Assembly: GCA_048887165.1 (NCBI GenBank)
Contig: JBHLJZ010000004.1
Location: forward strand, 1-64,000
Reading direction: 5' to 3'
From: SOKP01 sp048887165
GTDB taxonomy: Archaea; Asgardarchaeota; Lokiarchaeia; Sigyniarchaeales; SOKP01
DNA length: 64,000 nt
Shown: positions 55,175 through 63,731 of the stretch, piece after piece
How positions within the stretch are numbered: position 1 is the stretch's first letter
How the letters are laid out: each line of letters starts with the position of its first letter
Position numbers and translations under genes: made by a program
The notes under the pieces: model-generated
What the model saw: only the letters and a program-made list of their open reading frames with translations
Database searches by the model: none
What the model was told of the DNA's origin: nothing

Positions 55175-55912
55175 TTATTTTTTGCCAACAACACCTACAT
55201 ACAACGTAGTTTCATTAATTCCGTCAATATCTAATAATTTATTTAATTCATCATCATAGATTGCCCCTATTGTACAAGCTCCCAAACCTAATGATTCTAC
55301 TACTAAGTACAAGTTTTGTCCTATATGTCCTGCATCTAAATAAATATATCTGTAACAGCGTTGTAAATATTTCCATTTTGATCGTCCAATTACAGCAGTT
55401 AAAATAAAAGTAACATTAGAATTAACAACCATCATTTGATCCAAACATCCTTCTGTAATATTTATAGAAAAATCACCAAGTTTTAACAATTCTAAACTAT
55501 GCTCACGAATATTATAATGATAGATTCCTGGATCTATACCTTTTACGTTTAGAACAACTGGATAGATTTCAATTGGGAATAAACCTCCTGCGGAGGGTAT
55601 AGTTCGAAAAGCAAACTGAGGAAAAACACGTGTCAAACCAGATATCCCAAATAGCAATAAACTCAACTCTTCTAATGATAGATCTTCTTTTTTAAATTCT
55701 CTTGTTGACTTTCGGTTTTTTATTACATCCCAAAATTTAATTGAATCATCAAATTGAGGCTGTGGCAATTTTATATTTCTAATCGCATTAGGATAAGTTT
55801 TATATGTTTTAGGCTTATTTCCCCAATCTAAATAATGTTGAGGCAACTTCCCTCTAATATATTTTGATTTTTGTTGGAAATTATCTCCATAATTATCTAA
55901 ATCTTTTTCCAT
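55175..55912 (-). CDS. SagB/ThcOx-type FMN nitroreductase-family dehydrogenase
   Basis: A 245-residue oxidoreductase of the SagB branch of nitroreductases: NRKSTREFKKEDLSLEEL (FMN-binding Arg/Ser), RTIPSAGGLFPIEIYPVV, HYNIREHSLELL, and DAGHIGQNLYLVVESLGLGACTIG, the branch's signature. SagB proteins use FMN to oxidise azolines to azoles in peptide natural products or carry out other redox steps. It is divergent from a radical-SAM gene 159 bases away. I see no cyclodehydratase (YcaO) and no precursor peptide in the spacer. Confidence 0.83.
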   Translation of the reverse strand: MEKDLDNYGDNFQQKSKYIRGKLPQHYLDWGNKPKTYKTYPNAIRNIKLPQPQFDDSIKFWDVIKNRKSTREFKKEDLSLEELSLLLFGISGLTRVFPQFAFRTIPSAGGLFPIEIYPVVLNVKGIDPGIYHYNIREHSLELLKLGDFSINITEGCLDQMMVVNSNVTFILTAVIGRSKWKYLQRCYRYIYLDAGHIGQNLYLVVESLGLGACTIGAIYDDELNKLLDIDGINETTLYVGVVGKK

Positions 55913-56071
55913 AAAATAAAATATATAGAATAAATTAAAAATTTTAGATTAATAAATTAAAATTCGCAATTAGAATGAATTTTTATCGTTAACGATATTG
56001 AATTAGTATGTTTAAACAGAAATTTTAAATATTTTTGAAACAATTTTATTTGGATTAGAGATGATCCAATT

Positions 56072-57043
56072 ATGAATCTTGAAAAAAGTTTAAAAAGAAT
56101 ACCTTTCTTAAGTTTTCTTGTATCTTATAAATGTACTAATGAATGTAAGCATTGTGCTCTTCAAGCATCTCCAAATCAAGACGATGTTTTAATGGAACTT
56201 GGGGATTTAAAGAGATATTTAGAAGATATTACTTCAAATTATATCGTACAGGAAGTTGGTTTTTTTGGAGGAGAACCTTTACTCCATCCTAAATTATTAA
56301 TTAGACTTATTGAAGAAGTAAAAAAATATGGTATTTCAAAGATAGGATTACCAACAAATGGATTTTGGGGAAAAAATGATGAAATTGCTAAGAAATATGC
56401 TCAAAACTTAAAAAGTGCGGGATTAAATCTTATTGGTTTTAGTGTTGACGCATTTCATCAAGATTTTATTTCGCTCGATGTCGTTGGTAGGGCAATAAAT
56501 GCATCTCATGAAGCAGAAATTGAAACAATAATCTTGGTAGCCCAGACTCTAGGATCTGAAGATCAAATAAATCCATTTAATGAACAAACAAAAAAGATTA
56601 CTGATACTCTTTCAAAGCAATTTCAGTTTTGCCAAGTAATAAAAAGTGAATTACAAGTGAGAGGAAGAGCCATGAGACTACTAACGGATTATTATCCAAT
56701 GAGAACAATACCCTCAGATAAATGTCTTATTTTTAAGGTTCCTATGTTTATGATAGATCCCAATGGATGGGTTTTCCATCAATTATGTCATGGAATCTGT
56801 ATTGGTAATGCCAAGGAAAATTCTTTATCTGAAATTATACAAAATTTTAACTATAGAAAACACCCAATAATAAGCAAATTAGTAGCTAATGGAGGACCTA
56901 AAAATCTTCTTGAAATTGCGATTGAAAAGGGATATAAACCTCAAAAGGGATATGCAGACAAATGTCACCTCTGTTCTAGTGTACGGAATTTTCTTCGTCC
57001 TTTTTACCCAAATATTCTTGAGCCTCCGAACTTATACTTTTAA
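56072..57043 (+). CDS. Radical SAM protein with C-terminal Cys-rich region
   Basis: A 323-residue radical-SAM enzyme. The [4Fe-4S] motif is YKCTNECKHCALQ (C-x3-C-x2-C), the SAM segment GFFGGEPLLHP (about 63-73), and the core barrel runs to about 230. Two further Cys clusters follow (QLCHGICIGN and DKCHLCSSVR), like SPASM-type auxiliary sites. Such proteins often modify peptides or proteins. It shares a divergent promoter region with SagB, and the pair may be a two-enzyme modification system. No activity can be assigned from sequence alone. Confidence 0.78.
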   Translation: MNLEKSLKRIPFLSFLVSYKCTNECKHCALQASPNQDDVLMELGDLKRYLEDITSNYIVQEVGFFGGEPLLHPKLLIRLIEEVKKYGISKIGLPTNGFWGKNDEIAKKYAQNLKSAGLNLIGFSVDAFHQDFISLDVVGRAINASHEAEIETIILVAQTLGSEDQINPFNEQTKKITDTLSKQFQFCQVIKSELQVRGRAMRLLTDYYPMRTIPSDKCLIFKVPMFMIDPNGWVFHQLCHGICIGNAKENSLSEIIQNFNYRKHPIISKLVANGGPKNLLEIAIEKGYKPQKGYADKCHLCSSVRNFLRPFYPNILEPPNLYF

Positions 57044-57092
57044 GTTTGAAGAAAGAATAAAAAAAATTTTAAAGAAATTTATTAAAAAAAAA

Positions 57093-57965
57093 CTATATAC
57101 CAAGCTTTTCTAATATTCCAGATAATCTTGTGCGATGAAATTTTAATCCTAACTCATCAGAACTAAACCCCATTGCTAAAGCGTAAAGCTCAGTGATATA
57201 CATCACTGGAACATTGAATTCAGTCTCGTAGATTTTACCTAAATCTCTCTGTCTCGTGTCAAATTGCTGATAGCACGCTGGACAATTGACTACGATAACA
57301 TCTACATCAGCTTTTTTGATGGCATCCATCTTAATCTTTAAGTTCGCTAACCCATGTTCTTCATAAGCGTTAGTAACAGCGTTCCCACAGCATAAAACCT
57401 CTTCTCCGTATTCAACTACTGTTGCTCCACTTGCTTCAACAAGCTTCTTTAGCGTGGTTGGTTGCATGGGATCATCGGATTCCATCCATTCGGTAGGACG
57501 CATATAATGACACCCTGGATGTATAGCAACTTTTAATTCACTAAGTGGCTTAATAATTGTTCCTTTAATTTTCTCTAAATTATCACTCAGTACATCAACA
57601 AAATGCTTAATGTCTATTGTACCCTTATAATTTTTCCCAATCTTTGCAAGCTCTTTATTAACCTTATCTATCTTCGATGAATCGTGCTTCAATTGATACT
57701 GAACTCCTCTAAGAGTGTTTGTGCATCCATTACACAAAGAAATAATGTCTTTTCCTTCAGCTTCAGCCAAGCATAAATTTCTCGCACCAAGTGCTAGCCA
57801 AGCATCGTTATCAAACGATTTCATGCCTGTAGGATCCGGACAACACGAAAAGTTTGTTTGTGATGTTTCGATTCCAATCTTATCAAAAACCTTACGCGAG
57901 CTGGCCTCGATGAATGGAATACGATTTCCAATAGTACATCCTTCAAACATTTTATATTCTGTCAT
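57093..57965 (-). CDS. hdrB: Heterodisulfide reductase subunit B-like (HdrB)
   Basis: A 290-residue CCG-domain protein. The two Cys clusters are FEGCTIGN...FSCCPDP...LCNGCTNTL and HPGCHYMRP...LCCGNAV...NCPACYQQFD, the ligands for the two non-cubane [4Fe-4S] centres that split disulfide substrates in HdrB. Family members accept electrons from HdrA and HdrC and reduce CoM-S-S-CoB or another disulfide. HdrC begins 18 bases upstream in the same transcript. A second, partial hdrB lies at the other end of the operon. CoM/CoB is not indicated, so the natural disulfide is open. Confidence 0.88.
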   Translation of the reverse strand: MTEYKMFEGCTIGNRIPFIEASSRKVFDKIGIETSQTNFSCCPDPTGMKSFDNDAWLALGARNLCLAEAEGKDIISLCNGCTNTLRGVQYQLKHDSSKIDKVNKELAKIGKNYKGTIDIKHFVDVLSDNLEKIKGTIIKPLSELKVAIHPGCHYMRPTEWMESDDPMQPTTLKKLVEASGATVVEYGEEVLCCGNAVTNAYEEHGLANLKIKMDAIKKADVDVIVVNCPACYQQFDTRQRDLGKIYETEFNVPVMYITELYALAMGFSSDELGLKFHRTRLSGILEKLGI

Positions 57966-57983
57966 TTTCTTCTTACCCTCAAA

Positions 57984-58499
57984 TTATTTTAATTTTTTAT
58001 CAGATCCAATGTTCTTCAGTAATTTTTGTATTTCACTTATATCTGGAGCTGCAACAGGAGGTAACCCTAATTGGGTTCTCCTTCTCTCAATTGCAGGTTG
58101 TGGAGGAATTGCTTTACCACTTTCATATACAGCTTTTGCTTGATTGTAAATAGGGTCTGGACCCTTCCCTAAAGCAATACTTTGATTTTTGAGTAAAGCA
58201 AAAATCTCAGTAAGTTCAATGCCTTGAGGACACACTTCATCACAAGTAACACAGACAGTACAACCCCATATTGTTAGTTCCTCTTTATTAAGAAGTAATT
58301 CTTCATGTCCTAAAAGAGTCATTAAGATATTTTGTCTAGGGTTATATCCTGACGTTTTGTAAGAATTTGTCGTTACTTTCGTTATAGGACAATTATCTGA
58401 GCATTTACTACATTGATAACAATATTTAAGTACATCCGCTCCAAGCTGAAAATCCGTTGCTACTTTCTTAAAATCGACACTTGTTCCCATAATTTTCAC
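57984..58499 (-). CDS. hdrC: Heterodisulfide reductase subunit C-like (HdrC)
   Basis: A 171-residue electron-transfer subunit with two [4Fe-4S] motifs, CYQCSKCSDNCP (about 27-38) and CTVCVTCDEVCP, and a helical remainder, like HdrC. It links HdrA to HdrB. A 115-base spacer separates it from the TusA gene upstream. That spacer holds a weak hairpin, CCCC/GGGG (58543-58556), which may slow but probably does not end transcription. The N-terminus has no membrane helix, so a soluble HdrABC-type complex is expected. Confidence 0.86.
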   Translation of the reverse strand: MKIMGTSVDFKKVATDFQLGADVLKYCYQCSKCSDNCPITKVTTNSYKTSGYNPRQNILMTLLGHEELLLNKEELTIWGCTVCVTCDEVCPQGIELTEIFALLKNQSIALGKGPDPIYNQAKAVYESGKAIPPQPAIERRRTQLGLPPVAAPDISEIQKLLKNIGSDKKLK

Positions 58500-58614
58500 T
58501 TTTTTTATTATTTTTTTACATATTTTACTTTTTAGGCTTTTGCCCCACGCAAGGGGTAGTTGTGTTCACTTTTTTTAGTAAACATTCATCCTAAGCCTAT
58601 TTTCATATTTCGAG

Positions 58615-58854
58615 TTATTTTACTGCTTCAAAATACATATACCATTGTTCTTCGTCTTCGAGAAAGTCTGTTCCTAAGTGCTTATGTTTTGTTTGTTTCG
58701 CTAAATCTCTTGGAACAGATTCACTTGCTGGTTTATAGTCTGTTATTACTTTTAAGACAGTTCCAGGTCTCATTTTCATGAGTTGTTTTTTAGTTTTTAA
58801 AGCTGGAACAGGACAAACTAAACCACAGACGTTTAATTCCATATCAAATTTCAT
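58615..58854 (-). CDS. TusA/SirA-family sulfur-carrier protein
   Basis: About 79 residues with NVCGLVCPVPALKTKKQL at the start. The CP-x-P sulfur-carrying Cys and following helix define TusA. The start is ATG 58854, preceded by GGAGAG; the open frame extends to 58917 but has no support for that start. TusA passes persulfide sulfur, and in several prokaryotes it accompanies Hdr-like proteins in sulfur metabolism. Its place inside an hdr operon suggests the disulfide-reducing complex may act on a sulfur-carrier or persulfide. That link is inferred from context. Confidence 0.87.
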   Translation of the reverse strand: MKFDMELNVCGLVCPVPALKTKKQLMKMRPGTVLKVITDYKPASESVPRDLAKQTKHKHLGTDFLEDEEQWYMYFEAVK

Positions 58855-58885
58855 TTTAATTCTCTCCTTGATTATTTTTTTTAAT

Positions 58886-60028
58886 TTAATCACATATAAT
58901 TGAAAATATTGGCTCATCCATAGAAGGATCAGCTTTCATTTCTAATTCCATTAATTGAGCTAACCGAAGTGCTTCATATCTAGCTTTTTTAGGTTCAAGA
59001 CCCGTTTCTTTCACAATATCAGTAATAGTGCTAGGACCTTTCTCTGTTATATAGTCTAGAACTTGTTGTCTTGGAGTTTTTTCGAAGCTAAAGAGTTCGC
59101 GTTTTGCTTTAAAATCGATGGCTGTTTTCAAATCCTCTTCATTGACTTCACCGATATCAAATAAACCTTTTTCAATGGCACTTTCTACTAATTCCTTACC
59201 TCGCTCAGTCCAAGCTATAACGGTCGTATACCCCGCTGCTGAACCAACTTCACCAGCAGTGATATCAGAATAAATTGCTGGAAAATCTTGGCAATGTTTA
59301 CAGTGTGCTTTACAGCTTTCACATCGCTTCCCATCTTGAAGGTCAAGATCTTCTGGATTAACTGTCTCTGATTCCTCCTCAAGTTCCTTCAATATATTTA
59401 GCGACATTGTCTCACCTATAAGTGTGCATCCACATCTTTTATCTGGATGGATTTGTGAACTACAAAATAACCCAATCTTTAATATCTCTCTATTCATGCT
59501 TTCTTCGATATTAGCAGCACCTCTCATTTCACATGGCACACCAACAATTCCTACTGGATCAAAAGTCTCTCCAATGAGCTCAATTAGCCTTTCAAGGACA
59601 CCCGAACGAATATAGACCACTCCAGCTTTTTCAACAACTTTATTTGGATCTGAGACTCTTTCTGCTACTCTATCTTCATCTTGTTCTTGAACCATCACGA
59701 TTTCACTAATAGTTTGATTCTCCAATAACTCTTTTGTTAGGGTTGTCACAAACCCTCCACTTGAAGCTTTAGCAAGAATTTCCTTATTTTTACTTCTTAA
59801 AGAATAAATACCTAAAGCTGGTTTAACTTCGAAGTTTTTTTGAATAACTTGTGGACAATTTTGATAACATCTTCCGCAGTCTTGGCCATCTTTCTCAAGT
59901 ATACAATAATCTTTAAGTGTTGGAATCATATCTTTCATTTCGATATGTTTACAAGAGCCCACACACAATCCACAGCCTTGGCAAAAGCCTTCGTCAATAA
60001 TTTCAGATTTTAATAATTCATAACTCAT
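58886..60028 (-). CDS. FrhB/FdhB-like F420-dependent oxidoreductase subunit with winged-helix C-terminus
   Basis: A 380-residue protein. The N-terminal ferredoxin-like part has CQGCGLCVGSC (about 16-26) and CGRCYQNCP. The central FrhB-type domain has KASSGGFVTTL, the conserved flavin/F420-binding stretch, then CEMRGAAN and CSSQIHPDKRCGCT, with further Cys in CESCKAHCKHC. The last 60 residues (TPRQQVLDYITEKGPSTITD onward) look like a winged-helix domain, unusual for a redox subunit. FrhB proteins transfer hydride between coenzyme F420 and FAD. It starts 2 bases after the MvhG-like gene stop. It may provide F420H2 oxidation to the Hdr complex. Confidence 0.82.
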   Translation of the reverse strand: MSYELLKSEIIDEGFCQGCGLCVGSCKHIEMKDMIPTLKDYCILEKDGQDCGRCYQNCPQVIQKNFEVKPALGIYSLRSKNKEILAKASSGGFVTTLTKELLENQTISEIVMVQEQDEDRVAERVSDPNKVVEKAGVVYIRSGVLERLIELIGETFDPVGIVGVPCEMRGAANIEESMNREILKIGLFCSSQIHPDKRCGCTLIGETMSLNILKELEEESETVNPEDLDLQDGKRCESCKAHCKHCQDFPAIYSDITAGEVGSAAGYTTVIAWTERGKELVESAIEKGLFDIGEVNEEDLKTAIDFKAKRELFSFEKTPRQQVLDYITEKGPSTITDIVKETGLEPKKARYEALRLAQLMELEMKADPSMDEPIFSIICD

Positions 60029-60030
60029 GA

Positions 60031-61266
60031 TTATCCCTCTTTAATTTTTATTTCCTTTACAATACCGATTGGATCAATTGTAAATTCTACTGAACCATTT
60101 TTGTAAGTTCCTTCAACTATTTCAAAAATTTGAGTTTTATAATCTTCAAAGTTGTCATTATCATCAATCTTCGACCTAAATCCTCCAAAAAATACATTTG
60201 ATAAATTCATGTTTCCAGCAATGCTCCTGATTTCATCAGTGATTTTCTTATATTGAACTGGATCCTTGTTTTTAATTGCTTTTTGAAGTTGTTCTTCTAA
60301 TTTTAATAGTTGATTTCTATATTTTTTAGTTTGTTCACTTACTTCTATATTGTTAATTTCTTCATAGGTTTGAATAATTTTTAGTGTTAATGAGATTGAA
60401 TGATCTCCCCCTAATAACCCTGAAATTAGTGGTAATTCTTCAAGCAGCCTTCCTGTGAAAACGTCTTCTAATAAGGTACCACTAGAAGGAATTCGACCTT
60501 TTGGTAATCCCGATGTTGGTAAAGTAAATCGAAAGAAATTTCCTACTAAATCAGGTAGACTTGCTGTTAAGTCATCATCTTTATCTGCTAGCTTATCGGT
60601 AGCACCCTTTTCAGAATGTTCAGTAGCAATTTCAATATTTCCCATAAGTGTTCCAAACATGCCTAACATTCTGATTCCAGAACGCTCTAAAATTGGTTTG
60701 CAACCTCTACATGGAGCGCTATAATCAATACATCGTTCTTTACATTCTTTAGAGACAAAACCATTACAAAGATATCCAAGATCATTGAAACATGTCTCTG
60801 CATCATCTAATTCAATTTGTCGTTTTACTTCTTCTAAGTAATCACAAGTTTTTTTCCTTCCGCACACAATACAAAGATTGTTTAATTTAGGGAGATCACT
60901 ATCCTCAATCTCTAATTTCAGTTCCTCAATTTCCCCTAAACAACCATTAACATTAATTGATTCATCAATAAATTTACTTAAAGGAGATACATCATGACCT
61001 TTTTGATTGGCAAGAGCAAAAACGCCTCCAGTAGTAGCACAGTTTCCATAAGCAATCACTTTTTCCGAATTTATCTTTATTTCAGTTAAAATATCCTTAT
61101 TCTCTGGCAATAAAAATCCAGTGATAATTGATACATCTGTTTTTTCCGATTTCCAATTTCTAGGATCATGAACAAATTCTATTTTATACATTGAATCTCC
61201 TCTCAAAAGAATAGTCTCATTGAAACATTTATTACATCCATTAAATTGAAATATTTTAACATCCAT
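60031..61266 (-). CDS. MvhG-like hydrogenase small-subunit homologue, extended
   Basis: A 411-residue protein. The N-terminal two-thirds follow the F420-non-reducing hydrogenase small-subunit (20-kDa) pattern: FNGCNKCFNET (first cluster), IAYGNCATTGGVFALANQ, VNGCLGEIEEL, then CFNDLGYLCNGFVSKECKER and PCRGC. The usual GCPP is GCLG here. The C-terminal third is longer than in MvhG and forms a helical, coiled-coil-like addition (about 320-360). The gene overlaps mvhD by 11 bases. No NiFe large subunit is encoded in this window, so the protein may serve as an electron relay. Confidence 0.78.
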   Translation of the reverse strand: MDVKIFQFNGCNKCFNETILLRGDSMYKIEFVHDPRNWKSEKTDVSIITGFLLPENKDILTEIKINSEKVIAYGNCATTGGVFALANQKGHDVSPLSKFIDESINVNGCLGEIEELKLEIEDSDLPKLNNLCIVCGRKKTCDYLEEVKRQIELDDAETCFNDLGYLCNGFVSKECKERCIDYSAPCRGCKPILERSGIRMLGMFGTLMGNIEIATEHSEKGATDKLADKDDDLTASLPDLVGNFFRFTLPTSGLPKGRIPSSGTLLEDVFTGRLLEELPLISGLLGGDHSISLTLKIIQTYEEINNIEVSEQTKKYRNQLLKLEEQLQKAIKNKDPVQYKKITDEIRSIAGNMNLSNVFFGGFRSKIDDNDNFEDYKTQIFEIVEGTYKNGSVEFTIDPIGIVKEIKIKEG

Positions 61267-61708
61267 CTTTAAAAGTCCCCTCCTCTCTAATTGCGGTTGC
61301 TAATCGTTCTACAATATCGTCGAAATCTCCGACAGCTGTTTCTCCTTCTGCGGCTCGAGATGTATATTGATTCACAAACTGATCACTATAACCTAATTCT
61401 TTAAACAACTTTTTCATCAATTTAATTCTATGCATTGATAAAATATTCCCATTAAAGAAATGACATGCTCCCAAACAACAACCTACACATGCAACTGCAT
61501 CTGCTCCGTTGCTTAAAGCATCCATAATCTGAATAGGACCGACTTGACCAGTACATTGAACTCTAACAATACGAATTGCAGGATTATATGCCATTCGGGC
61601 CACACCAGCTGTATTAGCTGAACCTTGCCCACATTCATTACACATAAAAACTACAATATTTTCCATTTTTTCGAGCACTTCTGGCTCGATATATTCACAT
61701 TCACTCAT
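61256..61708 (-). CDS. mvhD: MvhD-like iron-sulfur subunit
   Basis: About 150 residues of the MvhD/HdrA-associated [2Fe-2S] family: IVVFMCNECGQGSANTAG, VQCTGQVGPIQIMDAL and VACVGCCLGACHFFNGN, with the five or so conserved Cys typical of the family. It bridges hydrogenase small subunit and HdrA in the Mvh-Hdr complex. I place the start at ATG 61708 (MSECEY), overlapping the hdrA stop by 8 bases; MFAK at 61720 is possible. The overlap shows translational coupling. Confidence 0.87.
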   Translation of the reverse strand: MSECEYIEPEVLEKMENIVVFMCNECGQGSANTAGVARMAYNPAIRIVRVQCTGQVGPIQIMDALSNGADAVACVGCCLGACHFFNGNILSMHRIKLMKKLFKELGYSDQFVNQYTSRAAEGETAVGDFDDIVERLATAIREEGTFKDGC

Positions 61709-63731
61709 TTTCGCAAACAACGCCTCCGCCTGATATGGCGATTATTTCATCTAACAGTTGTTCATCACTAAAATTCAAAAGTTGAATTGCTCCTGTAGGA
61801 CAAGCAGGCATACACATACCACAAGATTTACAGGCAACTTCATTCACCATAGGAGTTCCATCATCATTAATTTCAATTGCAGCTGGAGCGCACACTGTTT
61901 TACATAGTCCGCATCTAACACATAAATCAAAATCTACTGAAGGAATTAACATCTCCTTTTCAATATATCCTCTAACAAGTGGGGCTGCAGCTATAGCTGC
62001 GGCATTACCTGCTTGGGCAACAGACTCGGAAATGTCTTTAGGACCTTGAATTGCTCCTGCTAAGAAAATTCCTCCTTTACTACTTAATGTGGGATTCATT
62101 TTAATGTGAAACTCTTTTAAGAACCCTTCTTTCGAACGTAATACATGTAACTTTGATCCTAACGGGCCAATTCCCTCGGGCGGAACCATCGCTGCTGAAA
62201 GTACGACCATATCTGCTTTTAACTTTAAAGGTGTTTGACTTAAAGTATCTTCAACTATAACTCTTAATTCTCCAGTAATAGGATCTCTTAATATTTCAGA
62301 TGGCCGTCCTCTTATAAATCGGACTCCTACTTCTTGAGCAGATTTGTATAATTCTTCGAAGTTTAAGCCTGGAGTTCTTACATCAATATAGCAGATTGTA
62401 ACATCTGTATCAGGATACATTTCTTTAATAATCCTAGCGTTTTTAATCGCAAACTTACAGCAAACTCCGGTGCAGTATTCATTTCCAACTTGGTCATTTC
62501 TGCTACCAACACATTGGATCATTACAATACTTTTTGGAATCTTTGCATCTGAGGGTCTTAAAATTTGACTATTAGTAAGCGAACCAGGTGCTAACATCCT
62601 TTCTAATTTTAATTGTGTAATCACATCGTCATATCCTTCTTGACCATAATGATAAGCTTCTATTTCAGAAGGATCATATTCATCATAACCTGCAGCAACT
62701 ACTATTGAACCGACTTTAAATGTTTTAGTTTCTGGTTGCATATTAAAATCGACTGCTTGAACTGGACATACGTTAATACATGTTTTACATTCAATACAAT
62801 TATTTTTATCCCTTACATAAGTTGCTGGAATTGCTTGTGGATAAGCTTTATAGATTGCGTTTCTTATTGACATTCCACTATCCCATTCGCTTGGCAACTC
62901 AACAGGACAATTAGCAGCACACTCTCCGCATGAAGTACAATTATCCTTAACATAACGAGGCTTTATCTCAACCTCTACTTCAAAATTTCCCATCGAACCC
63001 TCGACATTTTTGATATGAGCGTTAGTGTATAGTTCTACTAAAGGGTGATTTGCAACCCCATTAGTTAATGGGGAGATTGAACATTGTGGACATTCTAAAG
63101 TTGGAAATGTTTTATTCAATTGAGTCATATGACCACCTATTGTCGATAACCTTTCAATTAAATAAACAGGAATTCCTAATTCAGCTAAATCATAAGCAGA
63201 ACGAAGTCCAGCAATACCTGCTCCTATAACTAAAGCAGCTTTAGTGGTAGGAACCTTACGAGTCTCAACATCTTCTAATTTTCTAGCTCTATTTACTCCC
63301 GCCTCAACCAGTTTCATTGCTTTTTGAGTAGCTTTATCCTTTTCTTTCTGATGAACCCAACTATTAAACTCTCTTACATTTACTTGTTGATGTCTATGTT
63401 TGTTAAGACCCATTTCTTCAATAGTTCTTGCAAAAGTCCTTCCATGTTGATTCTTTGAACAAGATGCGACAACAGTACGATTTACACCTAAATCTTCTAT
63501 AGAATCTTTAATCATTTGCACTCCTGGTTTAGAACACATAAACATATAATGTTCTGCTCTAACTACATTAGGTAAATCCTTAGCATAATCAGCTACTTTT
63601 GAAACATCAACCGTTCCAGCGATGTTATGACCACAATGGCAAACAAATACCCCAATTCGGGGTTCTTCGTCAGATTCTATCCCACCCTTGATTTTGTCAG
63701 AACTTTTAACTTTTTCTTCTTTGATTGTCAT
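61701..63731 (-). CDS. hdrA: Heterodisulfide reductase subunit A (HdrA), flavin-bifurcating
   Basis: A 676-residue flavoprotein. The N-terminal HdrA domain holds VFVCHCGHN (C31, C33) and ASCSKNQHGRT. A thioredoxin-reductase-like FAD domain has the Rossmann motif GAGIAG (170-175), with GGHMTQ and TLECPQCSISP after it. Ferredoxin inserts carry CTSCGECAANCP (265-276) and CIECKTCINVCP (312-323). C-terminal ferredoxins carry CVRCGLCKTVC (604-614) and CKSCGMCMPACP (634-645). HdrA is the bifurcating centre that joins a low- and a high-potential electron path. It is the second gene of the operon as seen here. Confidence 0.92.
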   Translation of the reverse strand: MTIKEEKVKSSDKIKGGIESDEEPRIGVFVCHCGHNIAGTVDVSKVADYAKDLPNVVRAEHYMFMCSKPGVQMIKDSIEDLGVNRTVVASCSKNQHGRTFARTIEEMGLNKHRHQQVNVREFNSWVHQKEKDKATQKAMKLVEAGVNRARKLEDVETRKVPTTKAALVIGAGIAGLRSAYDLAELGIPVYLIERLSTIGGHMTQLNKTFPTLECPQCSISPLTNGVANHPLVELYTNAHIKNVEGSMGNFEVEVEIKPRYVKDNCTSCGECAANCPVELPSEWDSGMSIRNAIYKAYPQAIPATYVRDKNNCIECKTCINVCPVQAVDFNMQPETKTFKVGSIVVAAGYDEYDPSEIEAYHYGQEGYDDVITQLKLERMLAPGSLTNSQILRPSDAKIPKSIVMIQCVGSRNDQVGNEYCTGVCCKFAIKNARIIKEMYPDTDVTICYIDVRTPGLNFEELYKSAQEVGVRFIRGRPSEILRDPITGELRVIVEDTLSQTPLKLKADMVVLSAAMVPPEGIGPLGSKLHVLRSKEGFLKEFHIKMNPTLSSKGGIFLAGAIQGPKDISESVAQAGNAAAIAAAPLVRGYIEKEMLIPSVDFDLCVRCGLCKTVCAPAAIEINDDGTPMVNEVACKSCGMCMPACPTGAIQLLNFSDEQLLDEIIAISGGGVVCENE

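Noticed and set aside
58543..58556. CCCC-loop-GGGG hairpin between the TusA and HdrC genes as terminator or RNA element
   Set aside because: Only four GC pairs and no T tract at the right place on the minus strand. It is too weak to call.
60031..61266. Active NiFe hydrogenase assignment for the MvhG-like gene
   Set aside because: The catalytic large subunit is not encoded in the window, and the gene position usually holding it is occupied by frhB.
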